64,000 nucleotides of DNA. It comes from Sedimentitalea sp041224545 (GTDB taxonomy: Bacteria; Pseudomonadota; Alphaproteobacteria; Rhodobacterales; Rhodobacteraceae). The notes beneath the pieces are model-generated. The model saw only the letters and a list, made by a program, of their open reading frames with translations, made no database searches and was not told where the DNA came from. A program made the position numbers and the translations under genes. Shown here piece by piece: positions 27,327 to 35,211 of this stretch. Each line of letters begins with the position of its first letter. Within the stretch, counting starts at the first letter, position 1. The stretch covers positions 62,001 to 126,000 of the forward strand of contig NZ_JBGFGP010000109.1 in the NCBI RefSeq assembly GCF_041224545.1, written 5' to 3'.

Positions 27327-27350
27327 CGAGGGGGCCGACAGGCCCCCTCG
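27327..27350 (-). terminator. Strong hairpin downstream of the PRC-barrel gene
   Basis: CGAGGGGGCC (27327-27336) and GGCCCCCTCG (27341-27350) form a perfect 10-bp stem with a GACA loop, 28 bp beyond the stop of the leftward PRC-barrel gene. There is no T-run, so it is terminator-like by position and strength only. Confidence 0.5.
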
Positions 27351-27377
27351 CAATGCAGCAAATCAGATCGGAAAAGA

Positions 27378-27797
27378 TCAGTCCCACCAACCTTCGTCGA
27401 CGGACTCCATCGCTTCGAGCTGCTCTTCGGTCTTGCGCGTGACGATGACGTATTTCTTGTCATCGATGGGTGTCAGCCGGATATCTTCGACCGGAAGCAG
27501 CACGTGCTTGTCACCGATATCAAGAAAACCGCCAACTTCGGCGACCACGCCGATCATTTGCCCTTTGCGGTCGAGGATGATGTCCTCGATCTCGCCGATG
27601 TCGTTCCAGTCAGGGCCAACGCCTTCGGCCTCCCAATTACCCCATGTGTCTTCGTCCATCGGACCGTTGAGCGTGTAGATATCGCCACCGGTGATGTCGC
27701 GTGTCCGGATCAGGTTCTCCGTATCCATGGCGGTTTGCGCAAGCGCGGGAGCCGCCGCCAGTCCTGCAACAAGCAATAGAGAAGTAAAACGTTTCAT
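27378..27797 (-). CDS. Secreted PRC-barrel domain protein
   Basis: This 139-residue protein has a clear signal peptide (MKRFTSLLLVAGLAAAPALA, cleavage after ALA-Q). The mature part contains a PRC-barrel-like module: IGEIEDIILDRKGQMIGVV, VGGFLDIGDKHVLLPVEDI, then a beta strand KKYVIVTRKTEEQLE. Such periplasmic PRC-barrel proteins are widespread in Rhodobacterales and of unknown function. ATG 27797 follows AGGAGACGAC. It is a single-gene unit flanked by gene fragments. Confidence 0.88.
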   Translation of the reverse strand: MKRFTSLLLVAGLAAAPALAQTAMDTENLIRTRDITGGDIYTLNGPMDEDTWGNWEAEGVGPDWNDIGEIEDIILDRKGQMIGVVAEVGGFLDIGDKHVLLPVEDIRLTPIDDKKYVIVTRKTEEQLEAMESVDEGWWD

Positions 27798-28171
27798 GTC
27801 GTCTCCTATTTTCTCGACGTAGGCAGATCACCGTCAACCGGTGCTTGTGCCTGACGGGAGCGTGACGGGTATCGGGTTCCTTGGCCAGTCGTCACAGGCG
27901 ACGATCTGGCCAAACACTAAACCAGAACAAGTTTACCATTTGTCTGATCCCACGGTCCTGGGAGCAATCCATTCTGATGAGCGCGAACGCGCCCCTGCCG
28001 TCACCGGTCAGCCAGAGCAAACTTTCTCTCGGAGGCCAAAGCCCTGCGCGAGTCGGGTTCCGGAGCATGTCCGCAGGTGCTGCCATCGTCGGTCAAACTG
28101 CTGAACTGGTTGCGCGGCTCGACATATTGGTTTGATTTTCACCCATCTGGCGCGTCAGGCAGACCAAAATT
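27798..28171. other. Intergenic stretch with no recognised gene
   Basis: I see no protein with family features on either strand here; short open frames have no ribosome binding site and no sensible composition. It probably contains the promoter of the PRC-barrel gene at its left end and decayed sequence in the rest. Confidence 0.4.
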
Positions 28172-28204
28172 ATCGATCAATCAGATTTATCTTGATGGAT
28201 CGAT
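28172..28204. promoter_or_regulatory. Inverted repeat upstream of the FAH-family gene
   Basis: ATCGATCAATCA (28172-28183) and TGATGGATCGAT (28193-28204) are inverted repeats matching at 11 of 12 positions around a 9-bp AT-rich spacer, 52 bp upstream of the hydrolase start. The geometry fits a dimeric repressor or activator site. No regulator gene is adjacent. Confidence 0.45.
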
Positions 28205-28255
28205 CTGCATGGATGCAATAACACTGCACCCGAGCAGTGTCAGGAGGAGGGTTTC

Positions 28256-28942
28256 GTGTCTGGTTATGTCATTGATGTTCCTAAGGTAAATTCTCTTCCT
28301 GTTAAGGGGCAGGATCGCCGGTTCCCGGTGCGTCGCGTCTATTGCATTGGCCGCAATTATGCCGCCCACGCGATTGAAATGGGTCACGATCCGGATCGCG
28401 AGGCGCCTTTCTTCTTTCAGAAAAACCCCGACAACCTGGATCCGTCGGGCGAATTTCCCTATCCCGGTCATTCCTCGGACGTGCATTTCGAGGTGGAACT
28501 GGCCGTGGCACTGGGCGGCGGTGGGTGTAACATTCCGGTCGATAAGGCGCTGGAGCATGTTTACGGTTATGCGCTTTCGTTGGACATGACCCGGCGCGAT
28601 CTGCAGGGGGTGGCCAAGAAGATGGGGCGGCCGTGGGAGATCGGCAAAGCCTTTGAACGCTCTGCGCCGGTCGGCCCGATCCACCCGGCCAGCGCGACGG
28701 GTCACTTGTCCGAGGGGCGCATCTGCCTGCAGGTCAATGGCGAGATTCGCCAGGACGGCAATCTCAACCAGATGATCTGGAAGGTACCGGAGATGATTGC
28801 CTATCTGTCAGAATATTTCGAACTGGCGGCGGGTGACGTGATCCTTTCGGGCACGCCCGCAGGTGTCGGCGCGGTGGCCAGAGGCGATGTCATGCGGGTC
28901 GAGATCGACGGGCTGGGCGCAATGGACGTCAGCGTCGTCTGA
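28256..28942 (+). CDS. Fumarylacetoacetate hydrolase family protein
   Basis: This 228-residue FAH-fold enzyme is related to fumarylpyruvate hydrolases. It shows VYCIGRNYAAHAIEMG, the metal-ligand glutamates in VHFEVELAVALG, the aspartate in LSLDMTRRDLQ, and the closing AGDVILSGTPAGVGAV. GTG 28256 is the start, preceded by AGGAGGAGGG. It is flanked by decayed sequence on both sides and stands alone. It probably cleaves a C-C bond of an aromatic-pathway acylpyruvate, but no ring-cleavage enzyme is nearby. Confidence 0.92.
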   Translation: MSGYVIDVPKVNSLPVKGQDRRFPVRRVYCIGRNYAAHAIEMGHDPDREAPFFFQKNPDNLDPSGEFPYPGHSSDVHFEVELAVALGGGGCNIPVDKALEHVYGYALSLDMTRRDLQGVAKKMGRPWEIGKAFERSAPVGPIHPASATGHLSEGRICLQVNGEIRQDGNLNQMIWKVPEMIAYLSEYFELAAGDVILSGTPAGVGAVARGDVMRVEIDGLGAMDVSVV

Positions 28943-29029
28943 CGCGCGGACGTCGGTTTGGAGACGTCCCCCCCCCGCATCGTCGGAAAAAGTTGCGTGG
29001 CCCGAATGGTGCACGAGATTTCCGGCAAG

Positions 29030-29308
29030 ACTTTACGGCGCGAACGGGGCGGCAATCTGCAGGCCGATGGCGGCGGCCATACTTGTGAGCTTGGGATCGC
29101 GTTGTACCGGGTGCCCTGGTACGGCATCAGGTCGACGGTGAGATTGGCCGGATCGGCCGCATTCATCGAAGCCAGCACCATGTCGGCGTGGGGTGCCGCC
29201 CCGAGGTAATCGGGATTCACGTAGAGTTATGCCCGCGAGCTCGGCTATGTCGAACAGGTGGGTTCGATACATCCTGAAGGCGCACTCGCCGTGGCTCTCG
29301 GACAGCAT
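29030..29308 (-). pseudogene. Sugar ABC transporter binding-protein remnant, two frameshifts
   Basis: Three segments on the minus strand assemble into the C-terminal part of a CUT1-type solute-binding protein: YRTHLFDIAELAGITLR (29275-29223 region), then in another frame NPDYLGAAPHADMVLASMN and LMPYQGTRYNAIP, then in the first frame LTSMAAAIGLQIAAPFA before a stop near 29035. The order and spacing match the family end (PYxGxxYxAIPExxSxxTAIGQQIAAA). At least two frameshifts separate the pieces, so it is dead. The rest of 28943-29346 holds nothing recognisable. Confidence 0.6.
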
Positions 29309-29346
29309 TAAATCGAGCGTTTTCCCATGCTCCGGTCGCAGGGGCT

Positions 29347-30483
29347 CTAGGTCAGGCGCATCAACAGCCCGGCCATAAGCCTTGCGCGCTCGGTCAGGCT
29401 GTCGACCTTGATATGCTCTTGCAGCGTATGCAGTCCCTCTCCACGCACACCCAGCGAGTCGAGCGTCGGTATCCCCATCGCGCCGGTGAAGTTGCCGTCA
29501 GAGCCGCCGCCCTGGCTGCGCCCCTTCATCTCGAAGCCGATCTCTCGGGCAATCTCCTTGGCAATCTCGAAGATCTTGGCCGTGCCTGGTGTGTCGGGGC
29601 GCCAGACCGGGCGTGTCACGCCGCGTTCCACGGTGAATTCCACCCCGTTCTGCGTGCCTTGCAGGGCCAGCATCCGCTCGACACCCCGATCGAGGTCTTC
29701 CTGTTTTTTCGCCATGCTCAGGGCCTCGGCGGCGCAGGAGGATGATACGCAGTTGACCCATTGGCCGGCGTGGATGACGCCAACCGAAAAGGTGCAGTCC
29801 TCGTCGGTCATGTCCTCGATCTCGATAATCCGGCGCGCCATTGCGGCGATTGCGGATTTGCCATCTTTCAGACGCGCGCCCGCGTGGCTGGGCTGACCCG
29901 TGGTGCGCAGGTTGAACCGTGCAATGGCATAGCGTCCGATGGTCACGCCGCCGTCATCGTGGCCGGGTTCGGGCACCAGAACATAGGCGTTGCGTGCGGC
30001 CTCCGCCTCGATCAGGTCGCGGGTCGAAGGGGTGCCGACCTCTTCATCGGGGGTAAACAGAACGGTGACCGGCAGCGGCGTCTCCAGCGCGGCACGCGCC
30101 AGTTGGTGGATCGCCTCGAGCGCGACATAGTTGCCGCCCTTCATGTCCATCAGCCCGGGACCATAACATATGTCGCCCTCGCGCTTGAACGGCAGAACGT
30201 CCAGCGTGCCGATGGGATGCACCGTGTCCATATGCCCTGAAATCAGGATGCCGGGTTTGCCCATGTCCTTGTGCGGGAAGCGGGCGCGCACGGAGCCGCC
30301 GAAACCCATGCGGCCGGGAATGCGCTCGACCTGAGCGCCCATCGTCGCCATCCGATAGGCGGCCATGTCCATCATGCGGTCGACGGCGGCGGCGTCCCAG
30401 GTGGGGCTTTCGCATTCGATCCACGGCTTAAGCCCGGCGAGCATCTCGTCGGTGTCGAAGGGCAGTTCGAGAGGGTTCATCAT
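29347..30483 (-). CDS. M20-family metallopeptidase (CPG2/ArgE-like)
   Basis: This 378-residue zinc hydrolase of the M20 family has the first metal site in ILISGHMDTVHPIG (His-x-Asp), the bridging aspartate in GPGLMDMKGGNYVAL, the catalytic glutamate pair in LFTPDEEVGT, and a late histidine. The sequence is closest in style to glutamate carboxypeptidase (CPG2) and acetylornithine deacetylase. It is the last gene of the leftward dipeptide-transport operon. It likely releases an amino acid from an imported N-acyl amino acid or dipeptide. Confidence 0.9.
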   Translation of the reverse strand: MMNPLELPFDTDEMLAGLKPWIECESPTWDAAAVDRMMDMAAYRMATMGAQVERIPGRMGFGGSVRARFPHKDMGKPGILISGHMDTVHPIGTLDVLPFKREGDICYGPGLMDMKGGNYVALEAIHQLARAALETPLPVTVLFTPDEEVGTPSTRDLIEAEAARNAYVLVPEPGHDDGGVTIGRYAIARFNLRTTGQPSHAGARLKDGKSAIAAMARRIIEIEDMTDEDCTFSVGVIHAGQWVNCVSSSCAAEALSMAKKQEDLDRGVERMLALQGTQNGVEFTVERGVTRPVWRPDTPGTAKIFEIAKEIAREIGFEMKGRSQGGGSDGNFTGAMGIPTLDSLGVRGEGLHTLQEHIKVDSLTERARLMAGLLMRLT

Positions 30484-30492
30484 GGCGTCCCT

Positions 30493-31656
30493 TCAGGCAC
30501 TCAGGCGACGTTCGGCGATGCGCGCCATGATCGAGGCCCCCACCGGAAGCAGCGCGGGGTCGAGAAAGAAACCGGGGTTGTGCAGTCCGACCGTGCCTGA
30601 ATGGCCGATGCGGCAATAGGCGCCCGGCACGACCTTGAGCATGTCGGCGAAATCCTCCGAACCGGTCGCCGGCTCGTCGGTGTTCGAGATGTTCTCGGCC
30701 CCCACGATGTCGGCGGCGGCTTCCATATAGGCGTCCGACAGATCCGCGTCATTCATCAACACATCGAAGATGTTGCGCAGGTCGATAGTGATCTCCACCC
30801 CGTAGGCCTTGGCGAACCCTTCGCAAATCTCGCGCATCCGGGCATGCACCAGCTCGCACACCTCGTCCTTGAAATAGCGGATGGTGCCCGCCAGCGTCGC
30901 CGTGTCGGGCACGACATTATAGGCCGATCCGGAATGCAACTGCGTGACCGACAGCACACAGGTATCCAGCGGCGCGACGTTGCGCGCCACGATGGTCTGG
31001 AAATTGCCGACCAGCTGGCTGGCGATCACCAACGGATCGCGCGATTGCTGGGGCATGGCGGCGTGGCTGCCCTTGCCCTGAACGGTGATGTCGAAAAAGG
31101 ATGCGCCCGCCATTGCGGCGCCCTTGCAGATGCCGACTTTGTTCGGCTCTCCGCTGGGCGAGTTATGCATACCGTACACCTCATCGCAGGGGAACCGGTC
31201 GAAAAGCCCGTCGGCCAGCATCCCGCGCGCGCCACCCAACCCCTCTTCGGCAGGCTGAAAGATCAGCACGGCGGTGCCGGCGAAATCGCGCGTGGCGGCC
31301 AGGTGTTTGGCCGCACCCAACAGCATGGTGGTGTGGCTGTCGTGGCCGCAGGCATGCATCACGCCGGGATTCTTGGAGGCGTAAGGCAGGTTCGTCAGCT
31401 CGTCGATGGGCAGCGCGTCCATGTCGGCGCGCAGTCCGACACGCCGCGCACCCTCACGTTTGCCCTTGATGATCCCGACGACGCCGGTGCCCGCGATTGC
31501 GGTGTGTATCTCGTCGACACCGTATTCGCGCAGTTTCTCGACCACCTTTTCCGAGGTGCGGTGCTCCTGAAACCCGATTTCGGGGTGAGCATGAAGATCC
31601 TTGAAGATCGACGTCAGCTCGTCGGTGCTGTCGGCGATGATGGGCATGATGTTCAT
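30493..31656 (-). CDS. M20-family amidohydrolase (hippurate hydrolase type)
   Basis: This 387-residue M20D aminoacylase shows the family blocks HAHPEIGFQEHRTSE, RADMDALPIDELT, VMHACGHDSHTTMLLGAA (with the metal-binding Cys-Gly-His), FQPAEEGLGGARGML and a final histidine in YCRIGHSG. Known members hydrolyse N-acyl amino acids such as hippurate or indole-acetyl conjugates. It sits 9 bp upstream of the other M20 gene and 11 bp downstream of the ABC ATPase, in one transcript. Confidence 0.93.
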   Translation of the reverse strand: MNIMPIIADSTDELTSIFKDLHAHPEIGFQEHRTSEKVVEKLREYGVDEIHTAIAGTGVVGIIKGKREGARRVGLRADMDALPIDELTNLPYASKNPGVMHACGHDSHTTMLLGAAKHLAATRDFAGTAVLIFQPAEEGLGGARGMLADGLFDRFPCDEVYGMHNSPSGEPNKVGICKGAAMAGASFFDITVQGKGSHAAMPQQSRDPLVIASQLVGNFQTIVARNVAPLDTCVLSVTQLHSGSAYNVVPDTATLAGTIRYFKDEVCELVHARMREICEGFAKAYGVEITIDLRNIFDVLMNDADLSDAYMEAAADIVGAENISNTDEPATGSEDFADMLKVVPGAYCRIGHSGTVGLHNPGFFLDPALLPVGASIMARIAERRLSA

Positions 31657-31667
31657 AGTCGTCTCCT

Positions 31668-33296
31668 TTACTCCGCGGCCTCTGCAAAGGGGCGGAAATT
31701 GGCGAAATCCCAGTGGCGGCCGGGCGCGGCCTTTATCAGTGCCTTGGTGTAATCCTGTTTCGGATTTCCAAGAACCTCTCCGGCGGGGCCGTATTCGACG
31801 ACACGACCATGCTGCATCACCAGCACGTCATCGCAGATCTGCGCGGCGACGCCGAGATCGTGGGTAATGAACAGGATGCCAAGGCCCAGCCGCTCCTGCA
31901 GTTCGGACAGCAGGTCCAGAACCTGCGCCTGCACGCTGACATCCAGCGCCGAGACGGCCTCGTCCGCGACCAGCACATCGGGGTCCATCGCAAGCGCGCG
32001 GGCAATCGCGATGCGCTGGCGCTGCCCTCCGGAAAACTGGTGTGGAAAGCGGTTTACCGCGCTCGCGGGCAGGCCGACCAGTTCGAGCAGTTCGCGGGCA
32101 CGTTTCATGGCCGCGTCCCGCTGTGCGCCGAAATTGAGCGGACCTTCGATGATAGACTGACCGATCTCGATACGCGGGTTGAGCGAGCGCATCGGATCCT
32201 GGAAGACGATCTGTATCTTGCGCCGCTCGGGTTTCAGCGCACGTTGCGACAGGGTCGCGATGTCGGTGCCGCCGACCATGATCTCGCCCGAGCTGGGGTC
32301 GATCAACCGCATGATGCAGCGCGCGACAGTGGACTTGCCCGAGCCACTTTCGCCCACAATTCCCAGCGTACGTCCCTTGATCAGGCTGATCGACACGTCC
32401 TGCGCCGCCTTGACCTCGCGCCCGCGTTTCAAGAGCCCGCCACCGCCGTAGGTCTTGCACAGGTCCCGGGTTTCAAGCACGATCTGGTCCGAGTTCGCAT
32501 CGCGGGCCGGGCGCGGCACCTGGCTTGGAACCGAGGCGAGAAGGTTGCGGCTGTATTCCGTCTTTGGATGCCGCAGCAGACTTTCGACCGGTTGCGTTTC
32601 CATCACCTCGCCCAGCTTGAGCACGGTCACATCGTCGGCAATCTCGGACACCACGCCCATGTCATGGGTAATGAACAGAACCGCCGTGCCCTGCTCTTCG
32701 CGCAGCTCCTGGATAAGCTTCAGGATCTGCGCCTGTGTCGTCACGTCGAGCGCCGTCGTCGGTTCGTCCGCGATCAGCAGCTGCGGTCGCATGACCAGCG
32801 CCATCGCGATCATGATCCGCTGGCGCTGTCCGCCCGAAAGCTGGTGCGGAAAGCTGCGGTACATCTTGTCCACATCCGGCAGATGCACGGCCTCCATCAT
32901 GTCCTTCGCGCGCGACTTGCGCTGCGCCGCCGAGAAATCGCTGTGGAATTCCAGCACCTCCTCGATCTGCTGGCCCACGCGGGCAACCGGGTTGAGCGCC
33001 GTCATCGGCTCCTGGAAGATCATCGACATGGCGGTGGCGCGCAGGCTGCGCATCCGCGACCGGCTGGCGCGCAGCAACTCCTCGTCCTTGAACCGGATGG
33101 AGCCCTCGGTCACTTGAAGCACATTCGGCAAAAGCCCCATCGTCGCCAGCGCCGTGAGCGATTTTCCCGACCCGCTTTCCCCCACGAGGCACATGGTCTG
33201 GCCCGGCTCGATGGCCAGATCAAGACCCTTGACCACCTCCGCCTGCGGGTCGCCGTTGAGCGCGATGCGCAGGTTCTCTATCTGCAGAAGGCTCAT
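31668..33296 (-). CDS. Dipeptide-type ABC transporter, fused double ATPase
   Basis: This 542-residue protein joins the two ATPase subunits (DppD and DppF types) of a peptide importer. Each half has a complete set: Walker A GESGSGKSLTA and GESGSGKSTVA, ABC signature LSGGQRQRIMIA and FSGGQRQRIAIA, and Walker B LLIADEPTTALD and VLVADEAVSALD. The second Walker B has DEA instead of DEP, a mild deviation. The start overlaps the permease gene by 4 bp. Confidence 0.95.
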   Translation of the reverse strand: MSLLQIENLRIALNGDPQAEVVKGLDLAIEPGQTMCLVGESGSGKSLTALATMGLLPNVLQVTEGSIRFKDEELLRASRSRMRSLRATAMSMIFQEPMTALNPVARVGQQIEEVLEFHSDFSAAQRKSRAKDMMEAVHLPDVDKMYRSFPHQLSGGQRQRIMIAMALVMRPQLLIADEPTTALDVTTQAQILKLIQELREEQGTAVLFITHDMGVVSEIADDVTVLKLGEVMETQPVESLLRHPKTEYSRNLLASVPSQVPRPARDANSDQIVLETRDLCKTYGGGGLLKRGREVKAAQDVSISLIKGRTLGIVGESGSGKSTVARCIMRLIDPSSGEIMVGGTDIATLSQRALKPERRKIQIVFQDPMRSLNPRIEIGQSIIEGPLNFGAQRDAAMKRARELLELVGLPASAVNRFPHQFSGGQRQRIAIARALAMDPDVLVADEAVSALDVSVQAQVLDLLSELQERLGLGILFITHDLGVAAQICDDVLVMQHGRVVEYGPAGEVLGNPKQDYTKALIKAAPGRHWDFANFRPFAEAAE

Positions 33297-34189
33297 CGCT
33301 CTATCCCCCGCTTGGCCATGCGCGGATCGAGCGCGTCACGTACCGCGTCGCCGAGCAGATTGATCGACAGGATCGCGACCGACACGACCAGACCGGGCCA
33401 GAGGACGATCCCCGGGTTGATCTGGAAGTAGATGCGCCCCTCGGCCATGATGTTGCCCCAGCTCGGGGTTTCGGGGCTTATTCCCGCGCCCAGGAAACTC
33501 AGGATCGCCTCGACCAGGATCGCGCTGGCGCAGATATAGGTGCCCTGAATGATGAGGGGCGCAATGGTGTTGGGCATCAGATGCCGCCGCATGATCAACC
33601 AGGTCGAGGATCCTGCTGCAATCGCCGCCTCGACATAGGGTTCCTCGCGCGCCGACAGGACCAGAGAGCGGACGAGGCGCACGACGCGGGGCACTTCGGG
33701 GATGGTGATCGCGGTCAGAACCGTCCAGATGCTTGCCCCCCACAGCGCCACGATTGCGATGGCCAGCAGGATCGACGGGATCGCCATCAGCCCGTCCACC
33801 ATCCGCATGAGCACCGCGTCGAGCCAGCGGATATATCCTGCGAGCAGACCCAGGATCAGCCCCAATCCGACTGCGGCCACCGCCGCCATTACGCCGACGA
33901 CAAGCGAGATCCGCCCGCCATAGACGATGCGGCTGAAAAGATCGCGCCCGAAGGCATCGGTGCCCAGCCAGTACTCGCTGCTCGGGGGTTTCAATCGCAC
34001 ACCGGGCGACAGGCGAACCGGATCGTGCGGTACGATCAGCGGGGCGAAGATCGCCGACAGGACGATCACCGCAAGGATGATCGCCGCCAGCGTGACAAGC
34101 GGGCTTGAGAAAATGATTTCGCGTGCCCGGCTCAGGGGCGAAACGCGGGCTCCGGCCTGGCTTGCTGCGGATACGGTGTGGTCGGTCAT
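33293..34189 (-). CDS. Dipeptide-type ABC transporter permease (DppC type)
   Basis: This 298-residue inner-membrane permease has five to six membrane segments; the N-terminal SPLVTLAAIILAVIVLSAIFAPL segment followed by LGTDAFGRDLFSRIVYGGRISL is diagnostic of DppC-type subunits, and the EAA-like loop reads EPYVEAAIAAGSSTWLIMRR. It overlaps the neighbouring permease and ATPase genes by 4 bp each. Confidence 0.95.
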   Translation of the reverse strand: MTDHTVSAASQAGARVSPLSRAREIIFSSPLVTLAAIILAVIVLSAIFAPLIVPHDPVRLSPGVRLKPPSSEYWLGTDAFGRDLFSRIVYGGRISLVVGVMAAVAAVGLGLILGLLAGYIRWLDAVLMRMVDGLMAIPSILLAIAIVALWGASIWTVLTAITIPEVPRVVRLVRSLVLSAREEPYVEAAIAAGSSTWLIMRRHLMPNTIAPLIIQGTYICASAILVEAILSFLGAGISPETPSWGNIMAEGRIYFQINPGIVLWPGLVVSVAILSINLLGDAVRDALDPRMAKRGIER

Positions 34190-35130
34190 GAGTAGCGAAT
34201 CCTCGGATCAAGCAGCACATAGGCGATATCTATCAACAGATTGATCGCAACGTAGATCAGCGACGCCAGCAGGATGACCGCCTGGATCACCGGATAATCC
34301 CGGCTCAGAACCGCATCGACCGTCAGCCGCCCCAATCCCGGCAGGTTGAAGACCGATTCCGTGACGACCACGCCCGAGATGATCAGCGCAAAGCCGATGC
34401 CGATGACGGTGATGATCGGCACCGAACAGTTGCGCAGCGCATGACGCATCAGCACGGTGCGTTCGGGCAGGCCCTTGGCGCGGGCGGTGCGGATATAGTC
34501 GTCGCCGAGGATCTCCAGCATCGAGGTGCGGGTGATCCGCGCGATAAGGGCGATATAAAGCAGCGTCAGCGTCAGCGTGGGCAGCGTGATACGGTGCAGA
34601 AACGGGCCGATGCCGTCACTGATGGGTCTGAAGCCCTGCACCGGGAACCAGCCCAGCCCCATGGAGAAGGTCGAGATCATCAGATAGCCGATGACGAAGA
34701 CAGGCACCGAAAAGCCCAGCACCGAGAGCAGCATAACGAAGCGGTCGATCAGCGTGCCCTGCTTCCAGGCGGCAATGACGCCCAGCGGCACGGCGATCAG
34801 CACGGACAGTATGATCGTGGTCAGGGCAAGGCTGATGGTGGGTTCCATCCGGTCGGCAATAAGGTCGATCACAGGCTTGCGCGACAGGATCGAAGTGCCG
34901 AAGTCTCCCTGAAGAAGCTGCCCGATCCAGGTAAAGAACTGTACCAGCAGCGGCTCGTTAAGGCCCAGCGAGTCGCGGATTGCCTCAAGCTGTGCGGGCG
35001 TTGCGGTGTCTCCCGCGATGATCGCCGCGGGATCACCCGGGGTCAGTCGCAACAGCAGGAAGACAAAGAGCGCCACAAACCCGATTACGGGAACCGCTGC
35101 GAGAATGCGTTGCAGGATGTAGAGGACCAT
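34186..35130 (-). CDS. Dipeptide-type ABC transporter permease (DppB type)
   Basis: This 314-residue permease starts MVLYILQRILAAVPVIGFVAL, followed by LTPGDPAAIIAGD and SLGLNEPLLVQFFTWIGQLLQGDFGTSI, the standard DppB N-terminus. The EAA loop reads DDYIRTARAKGLPERTVLMRHALRN. ATG 35130 is used; the frame is open 14 codons further but without family support. It lies 81 bp downstream of the binding-protein gene. Confidence 0.95.
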   Translation of the reverse strand: MVLYILQRILAAVPVIGFVALFVFLLLRLTPGDPAAIIAGDTATPAQLEAIRDSLGLNEPLLVQFFTWIGQLLQGDFGTSILSRKPVIDLIADRMEPTISLALTTIILSVLIAVPLGVIAAWKQGTLIDRFVMLLSVLGFSVPVFVIGYLMISTFSMGLGWFPVQGFRPISDGIGPFLHRITLPTLTLTLLYIALIARITRTSMLEILGDDYIRTARAKGLPERTVLMRHALRNCSVPIITVIGIGFALIISGVVVTESVFNLPGLGRLTVDAVLSRDYPVIQAVILLASLIYVAINLLIDIAYVLLDPRIRYS

Positions 35131-35211
35131 CGCGCTGACCTTTCGGCTGGAGTATCGCGTTACGGGCAGCACCGGCCCCGCCCTTTTTTGAGCAGGACCG
35201 GGCTTTGGGCA

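Noticed and set aside
31713..33431. Very long open frame on the plus strand opposite the double ATPase gene
   Set aside because: It mirrors the codon pattern of the real minus-strand ATPase gene, is rich in His, Arg and Gln, has no family motif and no ribosome site. It is a shadow produced by high GC.
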